Shown in pieces: positions 53,046 through 61,202 of a stretch of 64,000 nt of DNA. Source of the DNA: JAVBMJ01 sp031551275. Its GTDB lineage: Bacteria > Bacteroidota > Bacteroidia > Bacteroidales > Rikenellaceae. Position 1 is the stretch's first letter, and each line of letters opens with the position of its first letter. A program made the position numbers and the translations under genes. Location: positions 62,001-126,000 of the forward strand of contig JAVBNX010000007.1 in assembly GCA_031551275.1 (NCBI GenBank). The letters are read 5' to 3'. The notes below the pieces were generated by a model. The model did not search any database. It was not told the DNA's origin and saw nothing but the letters and a program-made list of their open reading frames with translations.

Positions 53046-53143
53046 TGTTGTAAAAGTACCTTATATATTTTTAAATTTTATTCGACGACAATTCCCGGAA
53101 CCTTCCGGCCCCGCACTTATCCCACTATATCCCTTGCACTTAT

Positions 53144-53500
53144 CTATCCGCTGACCCGGACCGCTACCCGATCGATCTTCCCACCCACGGGAGGGGCGAT
53201 CTTCGAGACTTTTACCCTCACTTCCAAAGCCTGCGGGAATTGCTCCCGGAGGGCCCTCACGATTCTGCCGGCCACGTGCTCGACCAGGGCCGAGGTAACC
53301 TCCATCTGGCGGCGGATGGTTTGGTAAACCGCCACGTAATCCACCGTACCTTCGATCCGGTCCTGCTCAACTGCCAGGGAGGCGTCCGTGTCGATCTCGA
53401 CGTCGACCGTAAAACGCCCTTTGACCTTGCGCTCGATGTCGTAGCATCCGTGGCCCGAGGTAAAGGACATGCCTTCGAGGTAGAGGGTGGTGGGTTTCAT
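53144..53500 (-). CDS. folB: Dihydroneopterin aldolase
   Basis: 118 residues from the Met of MKPTTLYLEGMSFTSGHGC; the extension to 53542 is not conserved-looking. Motifs are KGRFTVDVEIDTDAS, GTVDYVAVYQTIR with the substrate Glu region, VEHVAGRIVRAL, and catalytic Lys in VKVSKIAPPVGG. It splits dihydroneopterin in folate synthesis. It may be read from its own start, divergent from the Hdr-like cluster. Confidence 0.92.
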   Translation of the reverse strand: MKPTTLYLEGMSFTSGHGCYDIERKVKGRFTVDVEIDTDASLAVEQDRIEGTVDYVAVYQTIRRQMEVTSALVEHVAGRIVRALREQFPQALEVRVKVSKIAPPVGGKIDRVAVRVSG

Positions 53501-53642
53501 TGTTCTACAAAGGAACTCAATTAGCGTGCATGTTTGAAGCATGACGGGGAATACTTATGCACATTTTGCCAACTTGTATGGCAGGAAGATGATGGGAGGC
53601 CAAAATAGGTATTAGTACCTATTCGAAAGCGCAAAAACACTC

Positions 53643-53673
53643 TTTAGGGGGTTGTATATATAAGGTAATTTTG
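53643..53673 (+). promoter_or_regulatory. Promoter of the Hdr-like cluster, near-leaderless
   Basis: TTTA at 53643-53646, a 19-bp spacer, then TAATTTTG at 53666-53673 (exact TAnnTTTG). Transcription would begin about where the ATG (53681) lies, implying a leaderless or nearly leaderless mRNA. Confidence 0.6.
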
Positions 53674-53680
53674 CGTTGTC

Positions 53681-54361
53681 ATGGGAAAGTATTACGATAT
53701 GCTGCGCCTCGATGTGAGGATGCAGGAGGGGCTCTCGGCGTGCATGAATTGCGGGGTGTGCACCGGCGTGTGCCCGGCGGCGGACTTCTACAACTACGAT
53801 CCGCGCCAACTGGTCGGCATCGTCCAGAGCAAGGACGACGACGCACTCGAAGAGCTGATGAAAAGCGATGTGATCTGGTATTGCGGCGAGTGCATGTCCT
53901 GCCGGCCGAGGTGCCCGAGGGCCAACACGCCCGGCTATGTGGTGCAGGCCCTCAGGACGCTCTCGCAAAGGCTCGGGTTTTTCGCCGAATCGCCGCGCGG
54001 ACGGCAGCAACTCGCCATCAAGCGGGTGATCGGGAAGAACATCCTCGAGACGGGCTATTGCCTGACGCCCGACATCGTGGTTCCCGAGGGGCATCCCGAA
54101 CAGGGCCCCGTGTGGAAGTGGATCTACGAGAACAACGAGGAGGTCTTCGAGCAGTTCAGCGAGAACTACCGCAAGCCCGGTATCGGGGCGCTGAGAAAGA
54201 TCGACCCCGGGGCGATGAAGGAGATCCACGCCATCTTCGAGGTAAGCGGCGGGCAGGCCTTCCTCGACAACATCGAGGCCCACTCCGAGCGCAAAGCGCG
54301 CGAAATGGGCTACCCCGAGGCCAACGGGGAGTATATTGCCAATGAGACGATAGGGAAATAG
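53681..54361 (+). CDS. HdrC-like iron-sulfur protein
   Basis: 226 residues with two complete 4Fe-4S motifs: Cys21, 24, 27, 31 (CMNCGVCTGVCP) and Cys68, 71, 74, 78 (CGECMSCRPRCP). The C-terminal ~120 residues are helical. This matches HdrC, which carries electrons to the HdrB active site in heterodisulfide reductase. It is first in a five-gene cluster, 8 bp before the HdrB-like gene. The natural substrate is unknown, since this organism is not expected to make coenzyme M and coenzyme B. Confidence 0.85.
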   Translation: MGKYYDMLRLDVRMQEGLSACMNCGVCTGVCPAADFYNYDPRQLVGIVQSKDDDALEELMKSDVIWYCGECMSCRPRCPRANTPGYVVQALRTLSQRLGFFAESPRGRQQLAIKRVIGKNILETGYCLTPDIVVPEGHPEQGPVWKWIYENNEEVFEQFSENYRKPGIGALRKIDPGAMKEIHAIFEVSGGQAFLDNIEAHSERKAREMGYPEANGEYIANETIGK

Positions 54362-54369
54362 GTACGGCT

Positions 54370-55437
54370 ATGAAAGGATGGAAGGATTACCAGAAGGACA
54401 TTGCGGACGATAAATACTATTACGCGCGGAGCTGCATACGGCAGAACTTTTTTCCGGGGTCGGAGGCGGCGTTCCTCGACATCATGCGCAACGACCTGGG
54501 GCGGGACGTGTATGAGGATGCCGTGCACACCTCCTGCACGGGGATCGGGTACCACTCGGACATTGTGCCGCTGGAGACGATCATGACCGTGGTGGCGCGG
54601 CAGTTCGCGCTGATGACCGAGGCGGGGTACGAGAATTTCGTACCCTCGTGCATTACCTCGTTCGGGGTTTACTCCGAGGCGCTGGAGATGTGGCACGAGT
54701 TTCCGCATACCGAAGAGAAAGCGCGCGAAAACCTCTTCAAAGCGACCGGGCGGGAGTTCAACAAGCCCAAGAACCTGGCGCACACATCCGACGTGATGTT
54801 CCACCACCGGGAGGCGATCAAAGCCAAAATGAAACATCCGCTGATCAATGTCGAGACTGGCAAGCCTTTGAAAGTGGTCGAGCACATCGGTTGCCACTAC
54901 GCCAAGATTTTTCCTAAATCGGGGCTCGGCGGGTCGGAGTTTCCCTATGTATTGGCCGGCATGATCGAGAGCTGGGGCGGCGAGGTAATCGACTATCCCG
55001 AGCGGCGGCATTGCTGCGGGTTCGGGTTCAGGAATTACCTGGTCCAGTCCAACAGGGGCTACTCGATCGCCAATTCGCAGAAGAAATTCGAGTCGATGGC
55101 CCCCTTCAAGCCCGACTTTATCGTCTCGAACTGTCCGGGTTGCCCGATGTTCTTGGACCGCTGGCAGTACGCCGTGGCCGAGATCGAGGGGGTCACCTAC
55201 GGGCAGCAGGGGCAGGGGATCCCGGTGCTGACCTACGAGGAGATGGCCGGGCTGGTGCTGGGTTACGATCCCTGGGTGCTGGGCATGCAGATGCACCAGG
55301 TCGACGTGGAGCCGTTGCTCGTGAAGATGGGCGTGAAGTTCGATCCGGGCGCCAAGTACCTGGGCAAGAACGGGAAGTATATCGGCAAGCCCGAGGATGC
55401 GGTGGTAAATTGTTGTTCGATAAATATAGCGATGTAA
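54370..55437 (+). CDS. HdrB-like protein with CCG domains
   Basis: 355 residues. The C-terminal CCG motif is complete: Cys175, Cys215-Cys216, Cys255, Cys258 (C-x39-CC-x38-CxxC). The N-terminal one is reduced to single cysteines at 22, 56 and 94 (SCIRQ, TSCTG, PSCITS), so one of the two non-cubane clusters of methanogen HdrB is probably missing or altered. The length slightly exceeds archaeal HdrB (~300). It would hold the disulfide/thiol active site. Its TAA overlaps the next ATG by one base. Confidence 0.82.
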   Translation: MKGWKDYQKDIADDKYYYARSCIRQNFFPGSEAAFLDIMRNDLGRDVYEDAVHTSCTGIGYHSDIVPLETIMTVVARQFALMTEAGYENFVPSCITSFGVYSEALEMWHEFPHTEEKARENLFKATGREFNKPKNLAHTSDVMFHHREAIKAKMKHPLINVETGKPLKVVEHIGCHYAKIFPKSGLGGSEFPYVLAGMIESWGGEVIDYPERRHCCGFGFRNYLVQSNRGYSIANSQKKFESMAPFKPDFIVSNCPGCPMFLDRWQYAVAEIEGVTYGQQGQGIPVLTYEEMAGLVLGYDPWVLGMQMHQVDVEPLLVKMGVKFDPGAKYLGKNGKYIGKPEDAVVNCCSINIAM

Positions 55438-56441
55438 TGGGAAATCAGGCGATCGTCGTGGGAGGAGGCCCCGCAGGCATACAGGCTGCCGCCACATTGG
55501 CCGAGGCGGGCGTTAAAACGCTCTTGATCGAGGCGGAGGACAAATTGGGCGGCAAGGTCAAAAACTGGCACCTGCTCTTTCCCGACCTCACACCGGGCCA
55601 TGAGCTGGTGGAGAGGCTCGTCGGGCGGTTGAACCGTTCGGGAGCCGAAGTGCGGCTCTCGACCAGGGCTACGGCCATCAGCGACCGGAGCGTGACGCTG
55701 GAGGACGGGACGGTATTGAAAGCCGACGCGGTAATCGTCTGCACGGGGTATGAGCTGTTCGACGCGCGCATCAAGGAGGAGTACGGCTACGGGATCTATC
55801 CCGATATCGTTACCACGGTCGACCTGGAGCGGATGATGAACGAGGGCAGCATACGCACCACCCAGGGGCGTCTGCCCCAGCGGGTGGCCCTCCTGCACTG
55901 CGTGGGGTCGCGCGACGTCAAGGTCGGGCAACTGCATTGCTCGCGGGTGTGCTGCATTACGGCGGTCAAGCAGGCGATCGAGCTGCGCAAGCTGCTGCCC
56001 GACGCGGAGATATACAATTTTTACATGGACATCAGGATGTTCGGGGCCGGTTACGAGGAGATGTACCGCAGCGCGCAGCAGGACCACAACATTACCTTTA
56101 TCCGGGGGCGCATCTCCGAGGCGGGGCGCACGGTGGATAACCGGATCCAGATCAAAGCCGAGGACACGCTGGTGGGACGGCCCATGAAGATGACCGTCGA
56201 TATGCTGGTGCTGGCCGTCGGGATGTCGGCCGGGGAGACCAACTCCTGCCTGGCAAACTGCGAGGCGGTCAGGCTGGCCGAGAACGGCTTCGTGGAGCCC
56301 AGGAACGCCTTCGAGGGGAGCATTGAGTCGGGTTCGCCGAGGATATTTTACGCCGGGACGGTGACCGCGCCCAAGAACATCGGCGAGTCGCTGCATGAGG
56401 CTTCGGCGGCGGCTTCGCGGGTAATCAGTATGCTCCGATGA
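55437..56441 (+). CDS. HdrA-like FAD protein, short form
   Basis: 334 residues from the ATG at 55437. FAD-binding Rossmann motif VVGGGPAGIQAAATLAEAG at the N-terminus, NAD/FAD-like ATVIVCTGYELFD region, and the HdrA hallmark LLHCVGSRDVKVGQLHCSRVCCITAVKQA. It lacks the N-terminal and C-terminal ferredoxin-type domains of methanogen HdrA, which is about twice as long, and resembles the short QmoA-like forms. Without those clusters it probably depends on the separate dicluster ferredoxin encoded next. Flavin-based bifurcation is possible but not shown. Confidence 0.83.
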   Translation: MGNQAIVVGGGPAGIQAAATLAEAGVKTLLIEAEDKLGGKVKNWHLLFPDLTPGHELVERLVGRLNRSGAEVRLSTRATAISDRSVTLEDGTVLKADAVIVCTGYELFDARIKEEYGYGIYPDIVTTVDLERMMNEGSIRTTQGRLPQRVALLHCVGSRDVKVGQLHCSRVCCITAVKQAIELRKLLPDAEIYNFYMDIRMFGAGYEEMYRSAQQDHNITFIRGRISEAGRTVDNRIQIKAEDTLVGRPMKMTVDMLVLAVGMSAGETNSCLANCEAVRLAENGFVEPRNAFEGSIESGSPRIFYAGTVTAPKNIGESLHEASAAASRVISMLR

Positions 56442-56770
56442 AGGGAAACTGGGGCTATACCATCAGCCAGCCCAGGGCTATCAACCTGGACAAGAACGAC
56501 CAGCTGGCATCCAACCGGATACTCGACCTGCTGCCCGAGTTGGGCGCGTGCATCGGGTGCGGGGGGTGCACGGCCACCTGTACGGCGGGGAATTTGACCG
56601 GGTTCAACTTCCGCAAGGTCCATACCCTGGTGCGCCGGGGCGAATACCAGGGCGCGTACGAGGAGATGAACAAGTGCATGCTTTGCGGGAAGTGCCGTTT
56701 GGTGTGCCCCAGGGGGATCAACACCCGGGGCGTGGTGCTCAGGATCAAGAAAGAGCTTGGAGATTATTAA
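56438..56770 (+). CDS. Small dicluster 4Fe-4S protein of the Hdr-like cluster
   Basis: 110 residues. Two 4Fe-4S motifs: Cys38, 41, 44, 48 (CIGCGGCTATC) and Cys80, 83, 86, 90 (CMLCGKCRLVC). It is like a minimal HdrC without the helical tail and may replace the ferredoxin domains missing from the HdrA-like subunit. ATGA overlap with the HdrA-like gene; the membrane subunit starts 1 bp after its stop. Confidence 0.85.
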   Translation: MKGNWGYTISQPRAINLDKNDQLASNRILDLLPELGACIGCGGCTATCTAGNLTGFNFRKVHTLVRRGEYQGAYEEMNKCMLCGKCRLVCPRGINTRGVVLRIKKELGDY

Positions 56771-56771
56771 A

Positions 56772-58568
56772 ATGGAGTACAGTCACTTTATCATACCTTT
56801 TACTATCGGGGTGGCGGCGTTGTTCGCCATCGTTGCTTGGAAATGGATGCGTTGGCTCTTCCGGTTGCCCAGGCGCGATAAGATTCTGATTTGGCGGGGA
56901 ATACCCACCGCGAAGACCCTTTCGGCCGTGGGCGAGGTCGTCAGCGAATCGCTGCTCCACAGGAAGATTTTCAAGACCAATGTCCGGCTGGGGTATATGC
57001 ACATGAGCCTCGCGTTCGGGTGGTTCCTGCTGATCGCCGTGGGGTGGATCGAGACGACCTGGCACACGGGCAATGTGATGGCCCCGCTGCATGAGCATAT
57101 CTTTGCCAAATACTTTTTCCCGGAGCATATGCTCGTCTCCGATCCCGTCGGCAGGACCTTGAGCGCGATGATGGACCTGCTGCTGCTGTTCGTGCTCTCG
57201 GGTGTGGCGCTGGCGTGGTATAAGCGGGTGCGCTCGCGCTCGATGGGTCTCAAGCGCACGACCAAGCACACGGTGGGCGACAAAGTGGCCTTGTCGGCCC
57301 TGTGGGTAATATTTCCCGCGCGTTTGATCGCGGAAAGTGTTACCAGCGGAATCCACCACGGGGGGAGTTTTCTGACCGGGAGCATCGGGTATCTGCTCTC
57401 CGAGGGGCTCGGGACACAGGTCCTGTGGATCGCCGAGCCCATTGCGTGGTGGACCTACTCGCTGGCGCTGGGCACCTTCTTCGTGGCGATGCCTTTCTCG
57501 CGGTATATGCATATTTTTACGGAGATCCCGCTGATCTTCCTGCGGCGGTGGGGCGTGCGTAGCGGCGAGGCCCCGACCACGTTCGACAAGTTCCAGTTGT
57601 CGGCTTGTTCGCGTTGCGGGATCTGCATCGACCCGTGCCAGTTGCAGGCCGAGGCGGGGGTTAACGATATCCAGAGCGTCTATTTTTTGCGGGACAGGCG
57701 CTACAAAAAACTCGATGAGAGGATCGCGCAGCAATGCCTGATGTGCGGGCGGTGCGAGCAGGCATGCCCCGTCGGGATCGACCTCAACGCGATGAGGCTC
57801 AATTCGCGGCAGGCGATGGCCAACTCGCCGGCCAACAACCGCTACGACTACATCCGCGCCGAAGACCGATCCGTGGGCCAGGGCAAGGTGGGCTATTTCG
57901 CGGGGTGCATGGGGCTTCTGACGCCTACCGTTTTGGAGGCCATGGAGAAGATATTCGCCGCTGCCGGCGAGCAGGTCTGGTGGGCCGACCGCAACGGCGG
58001 GGTGTGCTGCGGAAGGCCGCTGAAGCTCTCGGGCGAGGTCGATGCGGCGCGGCAGATGATGAAATACAACGAGAAACTCTTCCGCAGCCACGGGATCACG
58101 ACGCTGGTTACCTCCTGTCCCATCTGTTTGAAGGTGTTCCGGGAGGATTACAGGCTGGAAGGGATCGAGGTTTTGCACCACAGCCAGTACATTGAGCGGC
58201 TGATCGCCTGCGGACGCATTGCGCCTGTTCGCGGAGAAGAAACATTTACCTACCACGACCCCTGTGAGTTGGGACGCGGGTGCGGGATCTATGAGCAGCC
58301 CAGGAGCGTGATCGCGGCGGCGGGGGTGCTGGTGGAGCCCTCCCAGACGGGCGCCAAGTCGCTTTGCTGCGGCGCTTCGCTGGCCGATACGGTCTCCCCG
58401 GACGGGTTGCAGCAGAAGATGGCGGGGGGATTGATCTCCACGCTCGAGGCTACGGGGGCGGGGTCCATCGTGACCGGCTGCCCGCTGTGCAAGAAGACGA
58501 TCGCACGCAGCGCGTCTGTGCCCGTGAGGGATATTGCGGAGGTGGTGGCAGGGGGCTTATCCCTCTGA
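56772..58568 (+). CDS. Membrane NarI-like/4Fe-4S/CCG fusion (DsrMK or HdrED-like)
   Basis: 598 residues from the Met of MEYSHFIIPF; an ATG at 56757 would overlap the previous gene. N-terminal ~245 residues hold about five membrane segments with His in LGYMHMSLAFGW, like NarI/DsrM cytochrome b subunits. Two 4Fe-4S motifs follow (CSRCGICIDPC near 280, CLMCGRCEQAC near 322), then two complete CCG repeats (FAGCMG...VCCGRPL...SCPICL and YHDPCELG...CCGASL...GCPLCKK). The fusion merges quinone-facing DsrM/HdrE with DsrK/HdrD catalytic parts. It should link the menaquinone pool to the soluble HdrABC-like proteins. Its 3' end overlaps truB on the other strand by 12 bp. Confidence 0.85.
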   Translation: MEYSHFIIPFTIGVAALFAIVAWKWMRWLFRLPRRDKILIWRGIPTAKTLSAVGEVVSESLLHRKIFKTNVRLGYMHMSLAFGWFLLIAVGWIETTWHTGNVMAPLHEHIFAKYFFPEHMLVSDPVGRTLSAMMDLLLLFVLSGVALAWYKRVRSRSMGLKRTTKHTVGDKVALSALWVIFPARLIAESVTSGIHHGGSFLTGSIGYLLSEGLGTQVLWIAEPIAWWTYSLALGTFFVAMPFSRYMHIFTEIPLIFLRRWGVRSGEAPTTFDKFQLSACSRCGICIDPCQLQAEAGVNDIQSVYFLRDRRYKKLDERIAQQCLMCGRCEQACPVGIDLNAMRLNSRQAMANSPANNRYDYIRAEDRSVGQGKVGYFAGCMGLLTPTVLEAMEKIFAAAGEQVWWADRNGGVCCGRPLKLSGEVDAARQMMKYNEKLFRSHGITTLVTSCPICLKVFREDYRLEGIEVLHHSQYIERLIACGRIAPVRGEETFTYHDPCELGRGCGIYEQPRSVIAAAGVLVEPSQTGAKSLCCGASLADTVSPDGLQQKMAGGLISTLEATGAGSIVTGCPLCKKTIARSASVPVRDIAEVVAGGLSL

Positions 58569-59279
58569 TACCGTGAGTGAACCGACCAATTCGTCGAGGG
58601 TCGTGCACTCCCCGACGCGGTACTCGCCGCTGCGCGTGCGGCACAGGGCCGAGAGGTGCGCGCCGCACCCTAACGCCTCGCCCAGGTCGCGGGCGATGGA
58701 GCGGACGTAGGTTCCTTTGCTGCAAACAATGCGGACCGTGACCCGAGGCGGATCCCACTTTTCAATGGTCATGTTGCTGATGGTTACCGGACTTTTGCGC
58801 ATCTCGGCCTCGCCGCCCGCGCGCGCGATGTCGTAGGCCCTGCGGCCGTCGATCATCTTGGCGGAGTAGATGGGCGGGACCTGTAAAATATTCCCTGTCA
58901 GCGAATCGAGGGCACTGCGGACATCGTCCTGTGTGATGTGCTCCCACGGAAAAGTCCGGTCGACGGGGTGTTCCAAGTCGTAACTCGGGGTGGTGGCCCC
59001 GAGCGTGAACTCCGCAACGTACTCTTTTTCGCCGTTTTGAAGCTCCTCGACGCGCTTGGTGGCGCGGCCCAGGCAGATCAGCAAAACGCCTGTGGCCAGG
59101 GGGTCCAAGGTGCCGGCGTGGCCGACCTTGACGCTCTTGTGGCCCGCTTTGCGCAGGGCCACTTTGACCTTGTGGACCGCGTTGAAGGAGGTCCACCCCA
59201 GGGGCTTATCCACCGCCGCGACCAGGCCCTTTTCGGGGTCGAAGCTCAAAACGGCAGCTATCTTTCCGGTACCCTGCAT
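58557..59279 (-). CDS. truB: tRNA pseudouridine-55 synthase
   Basis: 240 residues. The catalytic Asp59 is in KVGHAGTLDPLATGVLL, with GEKEYVAEFTLG and VCSKGTYVRSIARDLG following. It makes pseudouridine 55 in the T-loop of tRNAs. It directly follows uppP with no gap. The C-terminus overlaps the convergent Hdr-like membrane subunit by 12 bp. Confidence 0.95.
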   Translation of the reverse strand: MQGTGKIAAVLSFDPEKGLVAAVDKPLGWTSFNAVHKVKVALRKAGHKSVKVGHAGTLDPLATGVLLICLGRATKRVEELQNGEKEYVAEFTLGATTPSYDLEHPVDRTFPWEHITQDDVRSALDSLTGNILQVPPIYSAKMIDGRRAYDIARAGGEAEMRKSPVTISNMTIEKWDPPRVTVRIVCSKGTYVRSIARDLGEALGCGAHLSALCRTRSGEYRVGECTTLDELVGSLTVSEG

Positions 59280-60059
59280 TTAAAGGTAATGGGCTATAAC
59301 GGCTACTGCACCGACTACAATACAGTAATACGAGAACCAGATCAGTTTGCCCTTCTGAACGATCGAGATCATCCACTTGCAGGCGATCGTTCCCATGACG
59401 AACGCGCTCAAAAATCCGGCCCAGAAAACGCCGCCTCCCGCGCCCGACAGATCGCCCTTGAGAAGTTCGAGCACATTCATCCCGATGATGGGGATGAGCA
59501 CCATCAAAAACGAGAACCGGGCGACCTCTTCGCGCTTGACCCCTTGGATCAGCCCGGCGGATATGGTGGCGCCCGAGCGTGAAAGGCCGGGCACGACGGC
59601 GATCGCCTGCGCGATGCCGATCACAAAGGCCCTTTGGGGCGTGATGCTTTTGTGTTGTTGGGGGCGGAAATGGGCGAAGGCCAGAAGGCCGGCCGTGAGA
59701 AGCAGCATACACCCCACCAAAAGCAGGTTGGAGGTAAACAGCCCCTCGATCTGGTCCATAAAGAAGAGGCCCACGAACAGGACGGGGATCATCGAGACCA
59801 GGATGTTGGCGGCGTAGATCGTCTCCTCGTTGAGCTTGAACTTGAAAACGCCCTTGAAGATCTTGATGATCTCATGCCAGAAGACGACGATCGTGCTCAG
59901 CACCGTGCCGCCGTGGACGGCCATGTCGAAGGTCAGGTTGTTGGCGGTGTCCACGCCCAAAAGCGCGTGCATCAGCTCGAGGTGGCCGCTGCTGCTGACG
60001 GGCAAAAATTCGGTCAGGCCCTGGACCACGCCCAGGATGATGGCGTCCAGCAGGCTCAT
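59280..60059 (-). CDS. uppP: Undecaprenyl-diphosphatase
   Basis: 259 residues, BacA family. GVVQGLTEFLPVSSSGHLEL and VPGLSRSGATISAGL are the two signature loops; about eight membrane segments. It dephosphorylates undecaprenyl pyrophosphate for reuse in wall synthesis and confers bacitracin tolerance. ATGA-type overlap (4 bp) with the DUF3098 gene upstream. Confidence 0.97.
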   Translation of the reverse strand: MSLLDAIILGVVQGLTEFLPVSSSGHLELMHALLGVDTANNLTFDMAVHGGTVLSTIVVFWHEIIKIFKGVFKFKLNEETIYAANILVSMIPVLFVGLFFMDQIEGLFTSNLLLVGCMLLLTAGLLAFAHFRPQQHKSITPQRAFVIGIAQAIAVVPGLSRSGATISAGLIQGVKREEVARFSFLMVLIPIIGMNVLELLKGDLSGAGGGVFWAGFLSAFVMGTIACKWMISIVQKGKLIWFSYYCIVVGAVAVIAHYL

Positions 60060-60313
60060 CGCTTGCCTTTGTGCATGATGGCGTAGATCTCAAAGGCGAA
60101 GCCTCCGATCACAAGGATCGGGGCCAGCGTGATGCGCCTGAAAGAGAACATATCGTAGTTGAACTCGGTGGCGGGGTGGTCGCTGCCGCCGCCCGCCATC
60201 AAAATGAAGCCCAAAACGATGATGCCGAAGCCGATCAGCATCAGTTTGAGGTTCTGCTTGCCCAGGGGCATTTCGCTCTCGGTACCGGCGTCCTGCGGTT
60301 TGGTCGTTTTCAT
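60056..60313 (-). CDS. DUF3098 small membrane protein
   Basis: 85 residues from the Met of MKTTKPQDAG; the extension to 60394 overlaps ftsX and is rejected. Two membrane segments: KLMLIGFGIIVLGFILMAGG and ITLAPILVIGGFAFEIYAIM, separated by FNYDMFSFRR. It is typical of Bacteroidetes between ftsX and uppP. Function unknown; the fixed place suggests a role in division or wall assembly. Confidence 0.88.
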   Translation of the reverse strand: MKTTKPQDAGTESEMPLGKQNLKLMLIGFGIIVLGFILMAGGGSDHPATEFNYDMFSFRRITLAPILVIGGFAFEIYAIMHKGKR

Positions 60314-60314
60314 C

Positions 60315-61202
60315 TTAGTACAAATGGATATGCCCGGACTGCATCCGGATGAATTTTTGTACAACAAAGATAGTAAAGATAACCGAGATCGCAACGCCCA
60401 GAAGGATCATCCCCACCGGGAAGGCGAGCACGAAGGGACGGTCGCGGATAAAGTTGATGTCGGGCAGCGCCTCGTTCAGCCCCGAGACCATGGCCAGGAA
60501 CATCACCCCGGCGATCAGTCCCGCGATCACGCCCTGGCCCATCGCGCTCCACAGGAACGACCGGCGGATAAAGCCGCTCGTGGCCCCGACCAGCTTCATG
60601 GTGTTGATGATGTGGCGGCGCGAGAAGATGGTCAGCCGGATGGTGTTGTTCAAAAGCACGAGCGAAATAAAGAACAACGCCCCCCCGAACAGCATCAATA
60701 TCAGGTTGAACTTGTTGATGTTGGAGGTCACGCTGTCCAGCACGTCGCGGTGGTAGACCACCTCGTCGACCTCCGGGTATTCCAGCAGTTTTTTCTCGAA
60801 CATCGCGAGTTTCTCCTTGTCGGAGGCTTTGGCCTGGAATTTTACCTCGTACGAGTCGGGCAGGGGGTTCTGGTCCAAAAAGAGGCGGAAGTCGCCGCCC
60901 GCGTGGGCGCTGAACTCCTCGGCCGCGGCGTCGCGCGAGACGAACACGGCCTCTTTGACGCCGGGGTAGGCCTTGATCTTCTTTTCGAGTCCCTGCTCCT
61001 GCTCGGCCGATACGCCGCCCTTGAGCATAACGTAGACCGTGATGTTTTCCCGGATGCGGTCGGTCGCCCACAACGCGTTGACGATCAGGTAACCCACCCC
61101 GCCCAGCAGGAAGAGCACCAGGGCCACGCTGACGGTCGACACGGCGTAGGAGCGCCGCACCCGCCTGCGCAGTTGCTTTGTGTTATCGGTTTTGGTTGCC
61201 AT
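60315..61202 (-). CDS. ftsX: Cell division protein FtsX
   Basis: 295 residues. Four membrane segments: one at ~20-42, then a periplasmic domain (ENITVYVMLKGGVSAEQ, FLDQNPLPDSYEVKFQ), then three at the C-terminus (LMLFGGALFFISLVLLNNTIRL, VIAGLIAGVMFLAMVSG, FPVGMILLGVAISVIFTIFVV). FtsX with the ATPase FtsE controls peptidoglycan hydrolases at the septum. ftsE is not adjacent, as is common in this phylum. Overlaps murD by 20 bp. Confidence 0.94.
   Translation of the reverse strand: MATKTDNTKQLRRRVRRSYAVSTVSVALVLFLLGGVGYLIVNALWATDRIRENITVYVMLKGGVSAEQEQGLEKKIKAYPGVKEAVFVSRDAAAEEFSAHAGGDFRLFLDQNPLPDSYEVKFQAKASDKEKLAMFEKKLLEYPEVDEVVYHRDVLDSVTSNINKFNLILMLFGGALFFISLVLLNNTIRLTIFSRRHIINTMKLVGATSGFIRRSFLWSAMGQGVIAGLIAGVMFLAMVSGLNEALPDINFIRDRPFVLAFPVGMILLGVAISVIFTIFVVQKFIRMQSGHIHLY

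Noticed and set aside
53046..53143. Cobalamin riboswitch before nrdJ
   Set aside because: The gap is only 98 bp and shows no B12-box-like sequence or the long structure that a cobalamin riboswitch needs.
51219..53327. 702-codon open frame on the plus strand
   Set aside because: Antisense to nrdJ and part of folB; no start signal and no recognisable domain.
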